From Vigna angularis (taxonomy: Eukaryota; Streptophyta; Magnoliopsida; Fabales; Fabaceae), in contig NC_068970.1 of NCBI RefSeq assembly GCF_016808095.1, positions 14,428,501 through 14,492,500 on the forward strand: DNA of 64,000 bases. Direction: 5' to 3'. This document shows positions 38,724 through 50,189 of the stretch, in pieces; positions within the stretch are counted from its first letter, which is position 1, and every line of letters starts with the position of its first letter. The notes beneath the pieces were generated by a model, which was not told the origin of the DNA, made no database searches, and was given only the letters and a program-made list of their open reading frames with translations. The position numbers and the translations under genes are program-made.

Positions 38724-39276
38724 TGACTGAAAGACAAAATTGTAAATTTGGAGATGCAAGGATAAACCTTAAAAGTGCATCGAGAAGCCCCAAATAAAAA
38801 CAAAAGACATCCAAAGAAGACACTCAGGTCGAAACCCATTTTAAAAACATGGATCTCATTTGTTCGGTTTTTTGTTAAGCTAAGAGCCCATTTTCTTTAC
38901 ACAAGTTCTACGGCCTCTTTAAAAATTTTAAAAACATATACTAGCAATATTCACTATGGATAACATAAAATTTTTAATTTGTTATTCGTTTAAGATCATG
39001 TTATTTTTTAGTTTCTTTAAGACTCCGAAGTTAGTCTTGCTGCCCATTCTATTCATATTTTCATATTTCACATCGTTAATATTGAATTCGAAAGGAAAAA
39101 ATAAAGTTCAATTTTGTGATTGTAAAATTTAAAACACTAATTTAAATCATTTAAAAACTTTCATTTCTAGTTCACAAAATCTTATTTTTTTTATTGGTTC
39201 AAAATTTGAAACATTACCTATACCATCCTAAAATTTAAGGTATTCAACCAACTAAGAAAGCCTAATAGAATACAAG

Positions 39277-39279
<3 letters not shown>

Positions 39280-39359
<80 letters not shown>
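39280..39359. repeat. Compound (AT)n(GT)n microsatellite
   Basis: About 31 AT units run directly into about 8 GT units. It is probably highly variable in length. Confidence 0.95.
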
Positions 39360-39898
39360 AATTAGCTTTAATTGCGTAAATATTGTCAATTTTCCCTGGT
39401 GTTGTTTATACTCCTGGGGATGTAAAAGTTGTGGCCTAAATAATAGAAGAAAATTTTTGAACAAGTGTGTAAGAAAAATCCTTACACACATTATTGTAGG
39501 TTAGTCTGATCGATGGTGTTAAGCACCCTCATAACTTAACTCTTGAAGCAGAGACAATCCAGTGTTGGTATACAAAGTCCATATTACTTACAAGTATACA
39601 AAGACCATATACTCACAAGTACCATGGTGGCACATTCAATTGAGATGACACCAGTTGGGTGTGATATTGATAACATCACTTCCAATACCGTTTTCTGACG
39701 TACATGGCAATTTACTAAATCATTAATTTGTCACTCTCACAAGAACTTCTATGAATGATCGCTACCCATTGCTTGAACAATAAACATGATTTCAAGCATA
39801 CCTGTATGTAGACACAAATTCAACATGTAAATGATTATGTAAGAGTTATTCATAACTTTTATTTCTGACCATATATGCCAAGCACAATGTACCTCCCC

Positions 39899-42560
39899 TT
39901 AGGCGTTACTTCCTTCTGGTAATGTAATCAATCTTGTAGTTGAATCATATTCCATTGCAGTGCCGCAGCTGAGGCAAAATATAAATAATATAAGAATTTA
40001 AATCACATGAAGCAACGATGCTTGGTTAATCAGTTGTATTTACATACTTTGAGCATTTGACAGTGTTTGTGGAACCACCATTCGAAATTGACAGTATAGT
40101 CCCAAAGAAAGAGGTATTTTCAGTTCCGCAGTTCGGACAAGGACCCTATAGAAATCAAGTGTCAGTAATACGTAGTGATCAAATACAACCTTCAAGTTCA
40201 TATCAGTAAAACTATACCTTTAAAATCACAAAGTCTTTTACAATGGCATTGGTTAGTGTCAGAGCTATCCACACAATGAGAGGAACAGCAGCAAACCAGG
40301 TGAAAATGAAACTAAAAGGCTCTGGCAGCTGCACTCAACAATTCATAATATTTGTTATCTGTTATAATTCCTGAAAATAAGAGAATAAAAGAAAAGACCA
40401 CCAAAATGAAATTGCTGCCTGACACTGTGACATTATGGAATCTAACTGCATCCAAATGACCAGTTTTGGAATACAAGATGCAAGATATAAATCAGGGAAG
40501 CATACCTCTAGCAAATATGTGATCTCAAATCCAGTCAGATCATCAAGGAAGAAGAACCTAATGTATTAGAGGGAAAAAAAAGAGTCAAGACCTATCTTAT
40601 GCAAATCGTACCTTCCCTTCAGTTTGACTCAGAACAATCAAACCAAGAAACACATACTTCAATCTATTTTTGGGATGAAAAACCTTTGATTTCAGAAACG
40701 ATAAAGAATAAAAAGTAAACTAGTGCTGAAATGAAATCTTATCTGTCTAAAGAAAAACGACATGAACCCTACTCATGTCTCGGGATATGTCTTGTGTATT
40801 AAAGAAACCAAATGTAGATTGCATCTTGAGCTAAAATTTTCGGTAAATACATCATAAACCCTACTCATGAACTCCAACAAAAAAAATAGAGAGAAGAAAG
40901 GGACTCACAGTCCTAATGCAATCACTGTAGCTGGGACGTTCAGCAGGAGCATCTTTAAATAATCAACTGATAGGTCACTGTAAACCTATAAACGGAGTGT
41001 GATTAGTAAAGAATAAAGGTTAAAAAGCTCAGATCCAAGTATTCATGAATCGCAAATGGTTTGATCAAATCATAAAGCTGAATTCTAGTGACTAAGAAGC
41101 AATTGATTTGACTTTTGTGATACAACAGATCTTAGTAGTTTATATTCGAATTTGAAAACAAATCTCTTTGTGATGAAATAAGAAAAATTAATTACTGTTT
41201 CCTGTGTTTAATAATTGCAAGAATGACTTAATCAAAGAACAACTATACATAAAACCAAAACCGACAAGCAAAACTGAATTCAAAAAATACCTTTCTACTA
41301 CGAAGACTGCACCTTGGACCCTCAGCCACAATTTCACTCCCTTCTATCTGGAAAACAACTCTGACATCAGTAAATAATACCAGAAGGTTTCACCTACTAA
41401 ACTCATTCCAATTGCATTCCCTAATTTCCGTGATCAATTTCATTTCATGTGAAAACTTACCAAAACGAAACCCATGTGACAAAATTTCATGAACTGCTGT
41501 ACCAGTTCTCCCTTTTTTTGAATTTGTGTTAGTATCAACCCAAAGTTGTTAACCATTGATATGACCTGGATGATATACTTTTACTTCTTTTTACCTCAAA
41601 TTATCAGGAGATGATGATGATTTTACACATTTTCATAGATGCACCATCTGCTATACGTAAAAAGACTTTCAAATTTTGATCGATGAAAAAAAAATGGCAA
41701 ACCTTTAGCCTCAGTTTCAACTCATCAAACTCTTTGTCATTCATAATTGGATTTCCAGACACATAGGCCATAGAAGCTTCCAGGAACTTTTGCTCATCAG
41801 AACCTGCAATCAACCAACAAAGATACTTCAAAATAGAGTTCCCCGAATTAACACAAATTCAATGATAACAGCAGCTTCAGCTACTGTGGTAGAAGTTGTC
41901 TCATACTTAGCATGACAACGCTGCTCCCTTCCCACATGAGTTCTTCCTTAAGATTATCAAATTCTTCATTAGACATGATAGCCTTTCCCTCATAATAGAA
42001 TGCCTGTCGAATACAGAAAACAAAACCAATAAAAAATTTAATTCACATACACCAATAAAAAGTCAATTCCTGTTTTCTGTAGATCACACGTAAAAACATA
42101 TAATAACCAATAAGACAGAAACAAACTCAGAACTTGTGAGGCCATACTTGTAGTGCCTGAAGAAACTCCTGCTCAAGTTCACCAATTGATTTCTTCTCTT
42201 TTCTGTCTATGCTACAATAAGGGAGGATTTTACCATCAACAATGTTTCCATCCTCTTCAAATTCAGTAACCTTGCCTGAAAAATAACAAGTGGGGAGTGA
42301 GAGAAGCTGTTGTTAGAAGATGCAGAAGGAATCATGATTTTTAGAGATGATGTATTGAGGAGACCTTGTTGATCTGCTGTGGCCTTAGGAGAAAGTAAAA
42401 ATAGTCTGCGGCGGAGGCATAAGTGGCGTCCATTGAAGTGAATGAGGTGGAGACCAGAAGGAGAAGAAGAAGAAGGAGATAAGGAAGAGATTGGTGTGAA
42501 GGGTGCAGAGCATGGACGAGGGAGTGTTAATATGAAGGCTAGTTTGCTAGCCGTGAACAT
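39899..42560 (-). CDS. PGRL1: PGR5-like protein 1 (PGRL1), thylakoid cyclic electron flow
   Basis: Ten minus-strand exons (42365-42560, 42148-42275, 41907-42003, 41703-41803, 41291-41347, 40909-40985, 40506-40557, 40218-40328, 40048-40145, 39899-39968) join in phase to 328 residues, close to the usual 324. PGRL1 is a thylakoid protein that pairs with PGR5 in antimycin-sensitive cyclic electron flow around photosystem I and has been proposed as a ferredoxin-plastoquinone reductase. The first ~60 residues form a Ser/Arg-rich chloroplast transit peptide. Two similar soluble segments follow (AFYYEGKAIMSNEEFDNLKE, then ASMAYVSGNPIMNDKEFDEL). Two membrane helices lie at about 204-224 and 243-265. 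The C-terminal loop carries two CxxC pairs (C276/C279, C304/C307), as in the family. Cysteines C86 and C187 are also kept. The end ITLPEGSNA matches the family. No defect was seen. Confidence 0.97.
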
Positions 42561-45332
42561 GGTGATGATGATGGTTGTTGTGAATGAAAACAGTTCAGTG
42601 CAGTTGGGAAAGTTGAAGGTGGTGGTGGTTGTTTTGTTTGGAGGGAAAGGAAGATTATGGAGAATGAAGAGAGGTGGAAGATAAGGTAACTGGAACGTGT
42701 GGAGGGAAATGCGACGGCTTATTCCCCTTCCTTCTCTTCATTCGTTGTTTCGCTACTAGACAACCTCATCATATCGCTTACTACGTTTGTTTCTTACATG
42801 TCTGTGATTACGTGTTCCTTAAAAATCTGGTGTGGGCACCCTCATCTGTTGCGTTGGCTTTACTATCGCCACGGGTTTTCCCTCACGTAGGCAAGGACGG
42901 GCCCACATCAATCGTGACAATCATGTCATTGGTTTATAGAACGAATTAAAAAAAAGTTAATTTTAAAAAAATTATTATACAGAATCTAGCATTTTTTTTT
43001 CAAGTTCTTGTATATGACTGTGATTAAGAGTTTTTCTTAGTTTCTTGATTCATTATTTAGAAGAATAAAAATAAAGAAATTTCATAAGGAAGTCATCTTC
43101 AACTTGTCATAAGTCAACTACAGCAAAACTTGTAGGAGATATTTCAAAAGTGTTGGCATCTTAATTAGCTTTGGAGAGACTTGAAGGTACTTTTACTCGA
43201 GGATCATGCGGACAAAATATTAGTGTTAGTAGTGTTCTCAAACAGGTTATTGGGTTCAGTTCGACCTTTATTATGTATTGTTGGTTTAGCGAGTGAATTT
43301 GATTGATATTTTAACAAATCAAAAAAATTTCAATATGACTGGATTTATTACAGTGAATTAAATAGATTGACTTTACTTGCAAATTTTTTTAATTTAAAAA
43401 AAGTCTAATTTAAATTTAAATAAATTTTAATATAAAATTATATTAAAATTTAAAAATAATTCAAAATAAAAAATATAATATAATTCAAATTTATCTTAAA
43501 TTTTAAATATAATTCAAAAACAATTATAAAAAGTAAAATTAGGTGAGTTGACTACCAATTGAATTCGAATGAGAACGGTTTTTAGTGGATCAAACTTAAA
43601 ATGGATCCGTATGAAAATTTTAATATTTTTTTTTTATTCCAACCGACTCAAATCTACGGTGAGTTCAATTAACTCACGAATTCCAACTCATTTTAATAAC
43701 ATTAAGTGTTAGCTTTTTTAGAGAAGTTTTTGTCTAACCACATTAAACATAAAAAATAAAAAGTGGAGCATTTAGTTTTTCTTTTCTACTCCTGAATTTT
43801 TAAATACATAGTATTCGTAATATTTTAAAATATAAAATAATATAAAAATTAATAATTGATGAATAAATTATTATTTTTATATTAATTGTTTACAGTTTAT
43901 TAATTTACATTTTTTTAGTTATAATAGTTTTATTTATTTTTAATAAGGTATTTATTGTTTAAGATGTAATTGCTTGGTTTTAAGATTATAAACTTTTAAT
44001 TAATTTACTTATAATTTAAGCTTAGATTGATTATGTTATTAAAGATGATTTTCCTAATATAATTTAAAAGATTAAATAAATTCAAATAAATTATGGTAAA
44101 TTTCTTAAAAATATGTTTTTAAACAGTGCATAATATTTTAAAGCATACTTTAATGGAAAATAATGTATACAGAGTAAAATTATTTAGGTAATGAATTAAA
44201 AACTTTATTTATTTTTAATTATTAATTTAAAGTTAGTTTATATGTGTGTATATTTATTGTTTTGTCATGTAAATTAAAAGAGAAAATCAAAATTCAAATA
44301 AATTGATAAAATCTAATTTAATTTTACAATGCTATCATATTTATCACCTCCATGGTCTATCAGGACAATTTCAAGGATTATGATCTTTATTGGGAAGAGA
44401 ATTTATACTTATGTACAAAAATCAATAATTTTATTTTTGAATTTGATGAAATTAAACTCCATGAATCTTATAAATGGTTTTGGTCTTATAAATGGGTCAA
44501 ATGTATCAATTTGTAAATAAATATATGAACAATATCATGAAAACATACATTAAAGTATTTCAATTTTACCCATAGTTACACATTCCTTGACAACCAACAT
44601 CACCAAGTTAAAAAAATTATCTATTGTATCTATTTTACATGACACATATTAATGACGTGATGGCTTAATAGCTTTTAAATGCCAAATATCTACAATTCTA
44701 AAAGGCTATTCATTTTACTTGTTATTATTACAACACTTAACTAACATTTCAAACTATGGTTACATTTCAACGATCTTAGCATGTCTTAGAATGTTTACTT
44801 CAACTAAGACAATATAAGAAGATACATGTTATTTCTCAAATTATGGACCTAATACAATACATGCATAAGAGTTAATTGTTGAAAAGGTTGATCTAGGCAC
44901 AATTCTTTCACTATCAAAAGGTTTTCTTTAACAACAATTTTACATTATTTAATATTACTTTCACATTATAATTCTTTTTACAGGAGTAATTTTACCTTGA
45001 ATATACGTATGATATATAAGAGGTTATAAAATTAACTATAATGTAACTAAATATTTGTTAACGTCATTGTGTCATGATCAAGTTAAATAAATTTTATGAA
45101 CTCCTTAATACATATTGTTATACCTATCATATGTTTTACATCCATAAAGTTTTATTAAATTGACCCCATGATGATATAATTTGCCTTTCAACAAACTTTC
45201 TTTTTTCTATCTCATTAAACTTGGATTAATTTCATAAATAAGATATAAGATGAGTCATATTAGTGCTTCTATCACTTTCATTTTATAAACTTAAAAGTTA
45301 TATGCAAATAAAGTATTACAAATACAAAATAA
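42561..45332. other. Intergenic DNA with a degenerate hAT-like copy
   Basis: 42561-42700 is the likely 5' leader and promoter of PGRL1. From about 43225 to 43695 there is an eroded copy of the CGGGTT-type hAT-like family (GGTTATTGGGTTCAGTTCGA at one side, CAACTCATTTTAATAACA at the other), without usable ends. The rest is AT-rich and I see no gene in it. Confidence 0.45.
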
Positions 45333-46489
45333 TAGAGCTGTCAAAATGGGTAATCCAGCTCGATTTGGCTCAGTCCATCATGGGTTGGTCATTTAATGAG
45401 CCAATCCAATCTGGCTCACTTATTAGCAAGCTGAAAAAATTTAAACTCGGACCAATCCACCACGGGTTGGTGGGTTAAACAGGCTGGCTCACTTAATTAT
45501 AAGTTTTTTTAAATAAAAAAATTATAATTTTTTTTAATTCAAATCTAAATAATTTCACTCTACAATGATGTTAAACTCCAAAGATAATTCAAAATAAAAA
45601 AATATAGGTTAAACCACTTTAGCAATCCTAATTTATGTTGGATTTTCCCATTTAGATCCCTTTATTAATTTTTTTTTCCAATTAAGTTCTTAAAAGTGAA
45701 AAATTGACTCAATTAGGTCTCTCTAGTTCAATTAGGTCCCAATTATAACCTGACACCTTGATGTGGTAAGTTTTTTATACATGTCATTCACAAACCTCTA
45801 TATATGGAATTTGATAACATTAAACATTTTAAAATTAGGGATTTCTCAAATGTTTAATGTGATTAAGAATTAGGGTTCATTGAAATTGGGATTAAAAATG
45901 TGAAGGAGAGTGTTATTCTTAAATGTTGCGTGAAGTCGTTAGTGAAGATGATATTTGCTTAATTAGGACTTTGGAGCTTCATGATTGGAGTAATCGTTGG
46001 TATCTGGAGGTTCGACGTGAATCGCGAAGTTCTTGGACATGTAAATAGGGACTGCGAAAGTGATTTAACTAAAAATATGTCATACAATCCAAGCATAATC
46101 CAAAAATATGCACAAAAGGCGAACAAATAAGTTTTTAATATTGATAATTTTTGTATCACTTGTCAATTTATAATATTAGAGTCTTGAATAGATAAATCTA
46201 TAATATTTTTCTTTCTTGAAACATATTTTTTTATCCCTATTTACAATATAATAAAAGAAATGCTAAGTGATAATATTGAAACACAAAATAATAAATAATT
46301 AAATTAAATTAGGTGAGTTGGTATGTCAATTCAGCTCATCATAGGCTCAATCCGAATAAACCGGGTTCTAAGTGAGCCGGGTTGAAAACTAACTCGCATA
46401 AAAAAATTATATTTTTTCAAACTCAACCCAGTTCAAACCCGTGGTGAGCCAGGTTGGTTCGCAGATTACAACTTATTTTGACAACACTA
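45333..46489. mobile_element. hAT-like element with perfect target duplication and an inserted segment
   Basis: The element starts TAGAGCTGTCAAAATGGG and ends TTTTGACAACACTA. Both flanks are CAAAATAA (45325-45332 and 46490-46497), a perfect 8-bp target duplication. It is 1157 bp, twice the size of the 16594 copy. About 45603-46240 has no match in that copy and starts with GGTTAAACCACTTTAGCAAT, which looks like the end of another, probably Mutator-like, element. Thus this appears to be a nested insertion. No open frame of note is present. Confidence 0.85.
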
Positions 46490-46510
46490 CAAAATAATAA
46501 ACATAGTAAT

Positions 46511-46729
46511 ATTAATAATAAATAATAATAATAATAATAATAATTTATTATTATTATTATATACTAACTTTATGATAATGAAATAATTAAATAAATTTCA
46601 AACTTTTAATAAATAAATTTTTTTTTATTTTAAGTATTTAATAATATTTTTATATTATTTATTTAATAAATTAAATATTTTATTCAATTATTTTAACCAA
46701 ACGTATCGATAAACTAAAACATAATATAA

Positions 46730-46774
<45 letters not shown>
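46511..46774. repeat. AAT/ATT and (AT)n low-complexity tracts
   Basis: 46511-46560 is an AATAATAAT run followed by its complement TTATTATTA, able to fold back. 46735-46774 is an (AT)n run. Both lie just upstream of the SHG1-domain gene. Confidence 0.85.
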
Positions 46775-46778
<4 letters not shown>

Positions 46779-46952
46779 TTGTATAAATTTAGAATAAAAT
46801 TTTATAATTTATCAAGTAATTTGAAGAAGAAAAAAATATTATGCCGAAAAAAAATTGAACGAAACTTGTTTAAGAGAAAATGTAAATGAAATTTGGCGGG
46901 TGCATACGGGAAGGGAGAATACAGTTGGTAGCGTCGGAAGGAGGAATGTGAG

Positions 46953-47984
46953 ATGGGAAACAGCGGAGAAATGGTCGGCAAAGAAGAGGTTATCACAAAA
47001 CTGAAGGACGATGGCGACTTTGACAGGCTTCGTTTAAAGATCGTTCGCAAGCTTAAGGATAACGTATGCTTTCCTCCTGTCTCTTAATTTTTCTTCTTCT
47101 TCTCGTGTTAGGGTTTATATGAAATGATTTGAAAGAAGGAACAAAATTACTCTATCACACTTTACATAACTGCTCATTACTTCCTAATTATTTTTAAACT
47201 ATTCAGATTGACTATAATTTGTAAGTGTTAGTAACATAAGGTTGCGTCTCGGTAGTATTAAATTCAACAATTGATGACAGGAAGAGCTACGACAACATAT
47301 TGCTTCAATTGTGAAACAATCAGTAGCACTCAATCGTGCTGGAGCAGAAAATATGAAACCTAGACAACTTTCTGATGTTATATATGAAGAAGTTGGGTGA
47401 GTTCCCATAGCTATTGTGTAGTTCTAAGTTGCTATTTATTTTCAAGGCATGTCGGGTCTCTTTGTACTTAGTGTGGAAGTTTTTTTTTTTTTCTTGTAAC
47501 CAGTGATAAAGTAATGGGTCAGATATCTGATAGTTTATGGCAAATAATTCGATCGGGTGATGGCATGAAAAAGGAAATCATGGAGACGGTGCAATCTGTC
47601 TATGATAAACTGGCAAACCCGAAAGGGAAAGATGAGGTTATGTTGTCCACATCTGATGTGATGCCAATTCAGAGACAGGGGGAAACAGCTTCAGCTACTG
47701 AAATTGATGATACATTGCATGAAAATGAGCCCGATGAGCCGCCAGGTTTCACTCTCGGGCATAATCATCTGAATAATAACGAGGACCAGGACAAAGGGAA
47801 GGTGCAGGTTCAGGTGCAAGGATTAACTGCAGAAAGGAAGGAAGATTCCCATCCACCACAGGATACTCGTGGTGAAGATGATGTTGATGGCAATGCCCCC
47901 CCTGGATTTTCAATGGACGTGGAGCAGAAACCGCCTGCTGAATGCAGTGATGAAGACCCTGATGTACCTCCTGGTTTTGGTTGA
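46953..47984 (+). CDS. SHG1/BOD1-domain protein (COMPASS Shg1-like)
   Basis: Three plus-strand exons (46953-47063, 47281-47396, 47504-47984) join in phase to 235 residues. Residues about 10-105 match the BOD1/SHG1 domain: a charged start, FDRLRLKIVRKLKDNEELRQ, then alpha-helical sequence and a conserved DKVMGQISDSLWQII. In yeast Shg1 is a subunit of the Set1 (COMPASS) histone H3K4 methyltransferase complex, and in animals BOD1 works at kinetochores. The plant role is not established to my knowledge, so chromatin function is inference. The second half is acidic and disordered, with three PPGF motifs (DEPPGFTL, NAPPGFSM and the C-terminal DVPPGFG). The ATG at 46953 is preferred because the upstream ATG at 46946 hits a stop at once. 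Confidence 0.88.
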
Positions 47985-50189
47985 TGTATTGGAAGGTGTT
48001 TTATTTTTTCTTGTATTCCACAGCCATTGCTGTTGTTCCATGTTACAGTCGTTAAATTTCTGTTTTCGATTATGATTAACCAGCTAAAAACAAGAGTCAA
48101 TCTGGAGGCCTGTTGACATCCCTATCAAATATTGGATGCACTATTTTATTTGATAGTCTTAAGGTCAAACTATTACCTGTATAATCTTTAGTAGGAACTG
48201 CTACCAGGTTTTTCTGACATGGATGATGGATCTTCACGATGAATTTTATTAAAGTCTATTGACCAAAATAGGTGCTCTTTAAGCAATAGTTTGCAGTTTG
48301 TATATGTTTTTCATCATTTTATTGTTTTTGTCGGAAATCCTTAAGACATTGAAATAATGCGTTTCCATAGTGGTTTCTATTTATTTTTCACCACTACTCC
48401 CATGTTCGTCTTTTATTGAGGTGTTCTAACTACTAACTGGTATCAATATCTTGTACATTTTTCTAAACCATTCTTTCTATTCATTTGATCAGGGATTTGC
48501 CAAGTACATGGTTAGTTATCAATAGTAGCGAATAGTTCTGATATTCCGCAGTGCCACATTTTTCTGTGTAAAGATGCAAATAGTCTCTGCGTTGAAAACT
48601 TTTTAGTGGTCAAATCACAATGAACAGAGCAGACATACTCATCACTGCTAGCCCTTTCCACAACTCAAACCATTCATATTGTAGCCAACTCACCCCAATT
48701 TTGCTTGACCTACCTCTAATATGGCAAAGCTCACACCTTTGTAGCCTTACTTTTGCCTTTCAACATCTTTGTTTCCTGTTGTCTTCATATCTTCCATGCT
48801 AACCATGCTCTGGCTCTTCTGTTTTTCTAAAATATTGTCAAATCTCATTGTCATCCATCTAGTTCAAATACAATGCCTGCACAGCCAGATTTTATTTTTC
48901 TTTCTATCTTCTTTTTTATCTCAACTGTTTTCTTTTTCCCAATGTAATACGAAAAGTCATTGTTTTGGGGGATTCATTTTGTTGTCTCTTTAAACCTTTA
49001 ACCTCTGATTTTGCTTTTCAAACAGGAGATTGCCTTCGTTAACTTCTTGTTAGTTGCAACTCATGCATAACCTGTTCGAAACATTTTTGTAAGGGTAAGT
49101 ATTGAGTTCTTACAATTCATAGTTCCACATTTGAATAATAGTTTTGCTGGCGCTCTGTTTTTTCTGAAAATTTCGTCAACTTGCTATTTTTGTTCAAAAC
49201 CTCCTATGCTCTCATTGGCAATCATGTCTTAAATTGATGATGAATCTGCGTTTGACTTTGAATTTTGTTTGTTAATCATGAATATATCTTTAATTTTGGT
49301 TTTCTTTTTTAAAGCATTTATGTGTATAGTACAAAATATAAATCACTTATCTGTATAATCTTTTGTATAATGGCCAGTGCTAAAGTGTTGTTGGAGTGGA
49401 TCAATCTGTGCTTGAAATCTCTTAGGAAACTGGACAGAATGGAGTGGCCTCTTAAGGTCTATACCGCGTAGGCCCAACATCGAGGGTCAACCTTAGAGTA
49501 ACGCAGGCAGGAAATGGGGAAGGAGGCAGAGTTAGTTGTGAACAGAGAAAGGATAACTAATTCTTTTATATATAGGACGGGAGAGAATAATATAGGGTCA
49601 TTTGGAGAATGTCTTGGTAATTGGAGTCTAGAGTACTTTACTCTGATTTGGGGAGGGCGGTGCCATTTATCTTTTATTCTACTGATTTTCTTTTAATTCA
49701 GAAGTCCATAATACTAACTCAGATACTGATGGCAAATTCCAAAGAAAAACTATGTCTAAGTAGTTATAATTCATGGTTTACAAAAATTGATCAATTAGTT
49801 CGTTTTCGAAGTTTCAGTTCAAAGAAAAATCTGGCACCTGTCCGCATTTCAAATTAAGCATGGTTATTTTACACCATGCTCTCCACGTTAGTTATTGATT
49901 CCTAAAAAAAAGAAAAAGAAAAAAGAAATAGCTATTCATTGTTTGGTTGGCTGACGAATTTTACTTAAACGGAGATGTTACTTTTCCATTTCATTTTTGC
50001 ACGCTCGTCACTTAACTTAAAAGGAAAATTTGAAAATCTTTTGGAGTTCACTATGCATATATGGAACAATACTAGAAAAAAAAACTGTCGTATGATTTAG
50101 GTTTGCCACTTAATACAAGTTGAAGCTTATTGTTGGAATATTACACTCGTCCCATTGTAGTACTGTTGGTGCCTGCTAACGTTGTTGTC
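47985..50189. other. 3' region of the SHG1-domain gene and intergenic DNA
   Basis: The start should contain the 3' UTR. Acceptor- and donor-like sites around 49025-49095 would fit an intron in the 3' UTR, but this is unproven. 49380-49690 has a different, less AT-rich texture (CCGCGTAGGCCCAACATCGA near 49463) and may be a transposon fragment. No protein could be assigned. Confidence 0.4.

Larger units (their letters stand above)
36983..39898. other. Intergenic repeats and AT-rich DNA before PGRL1
   Basis: 37440-37810 is a degenerate run of GAGTTGAG, GAGTTAAG and GGGTCA-like words that resembles an eroded copy of the CGGGTT-rich hAT-like elements. 38030-38110 holds a short tandem duplication (ACTTTTACTCTCACACTTCT twice). 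(AT)n tracts lie at 38681-38720 and 39280-39342. No gene was recognised. Confidence 0.5.

Noticed and set aside
38600..39491. Open frames with runs of YIYIYI
   Set aside because: They are translations of (AT)n microsatellites.
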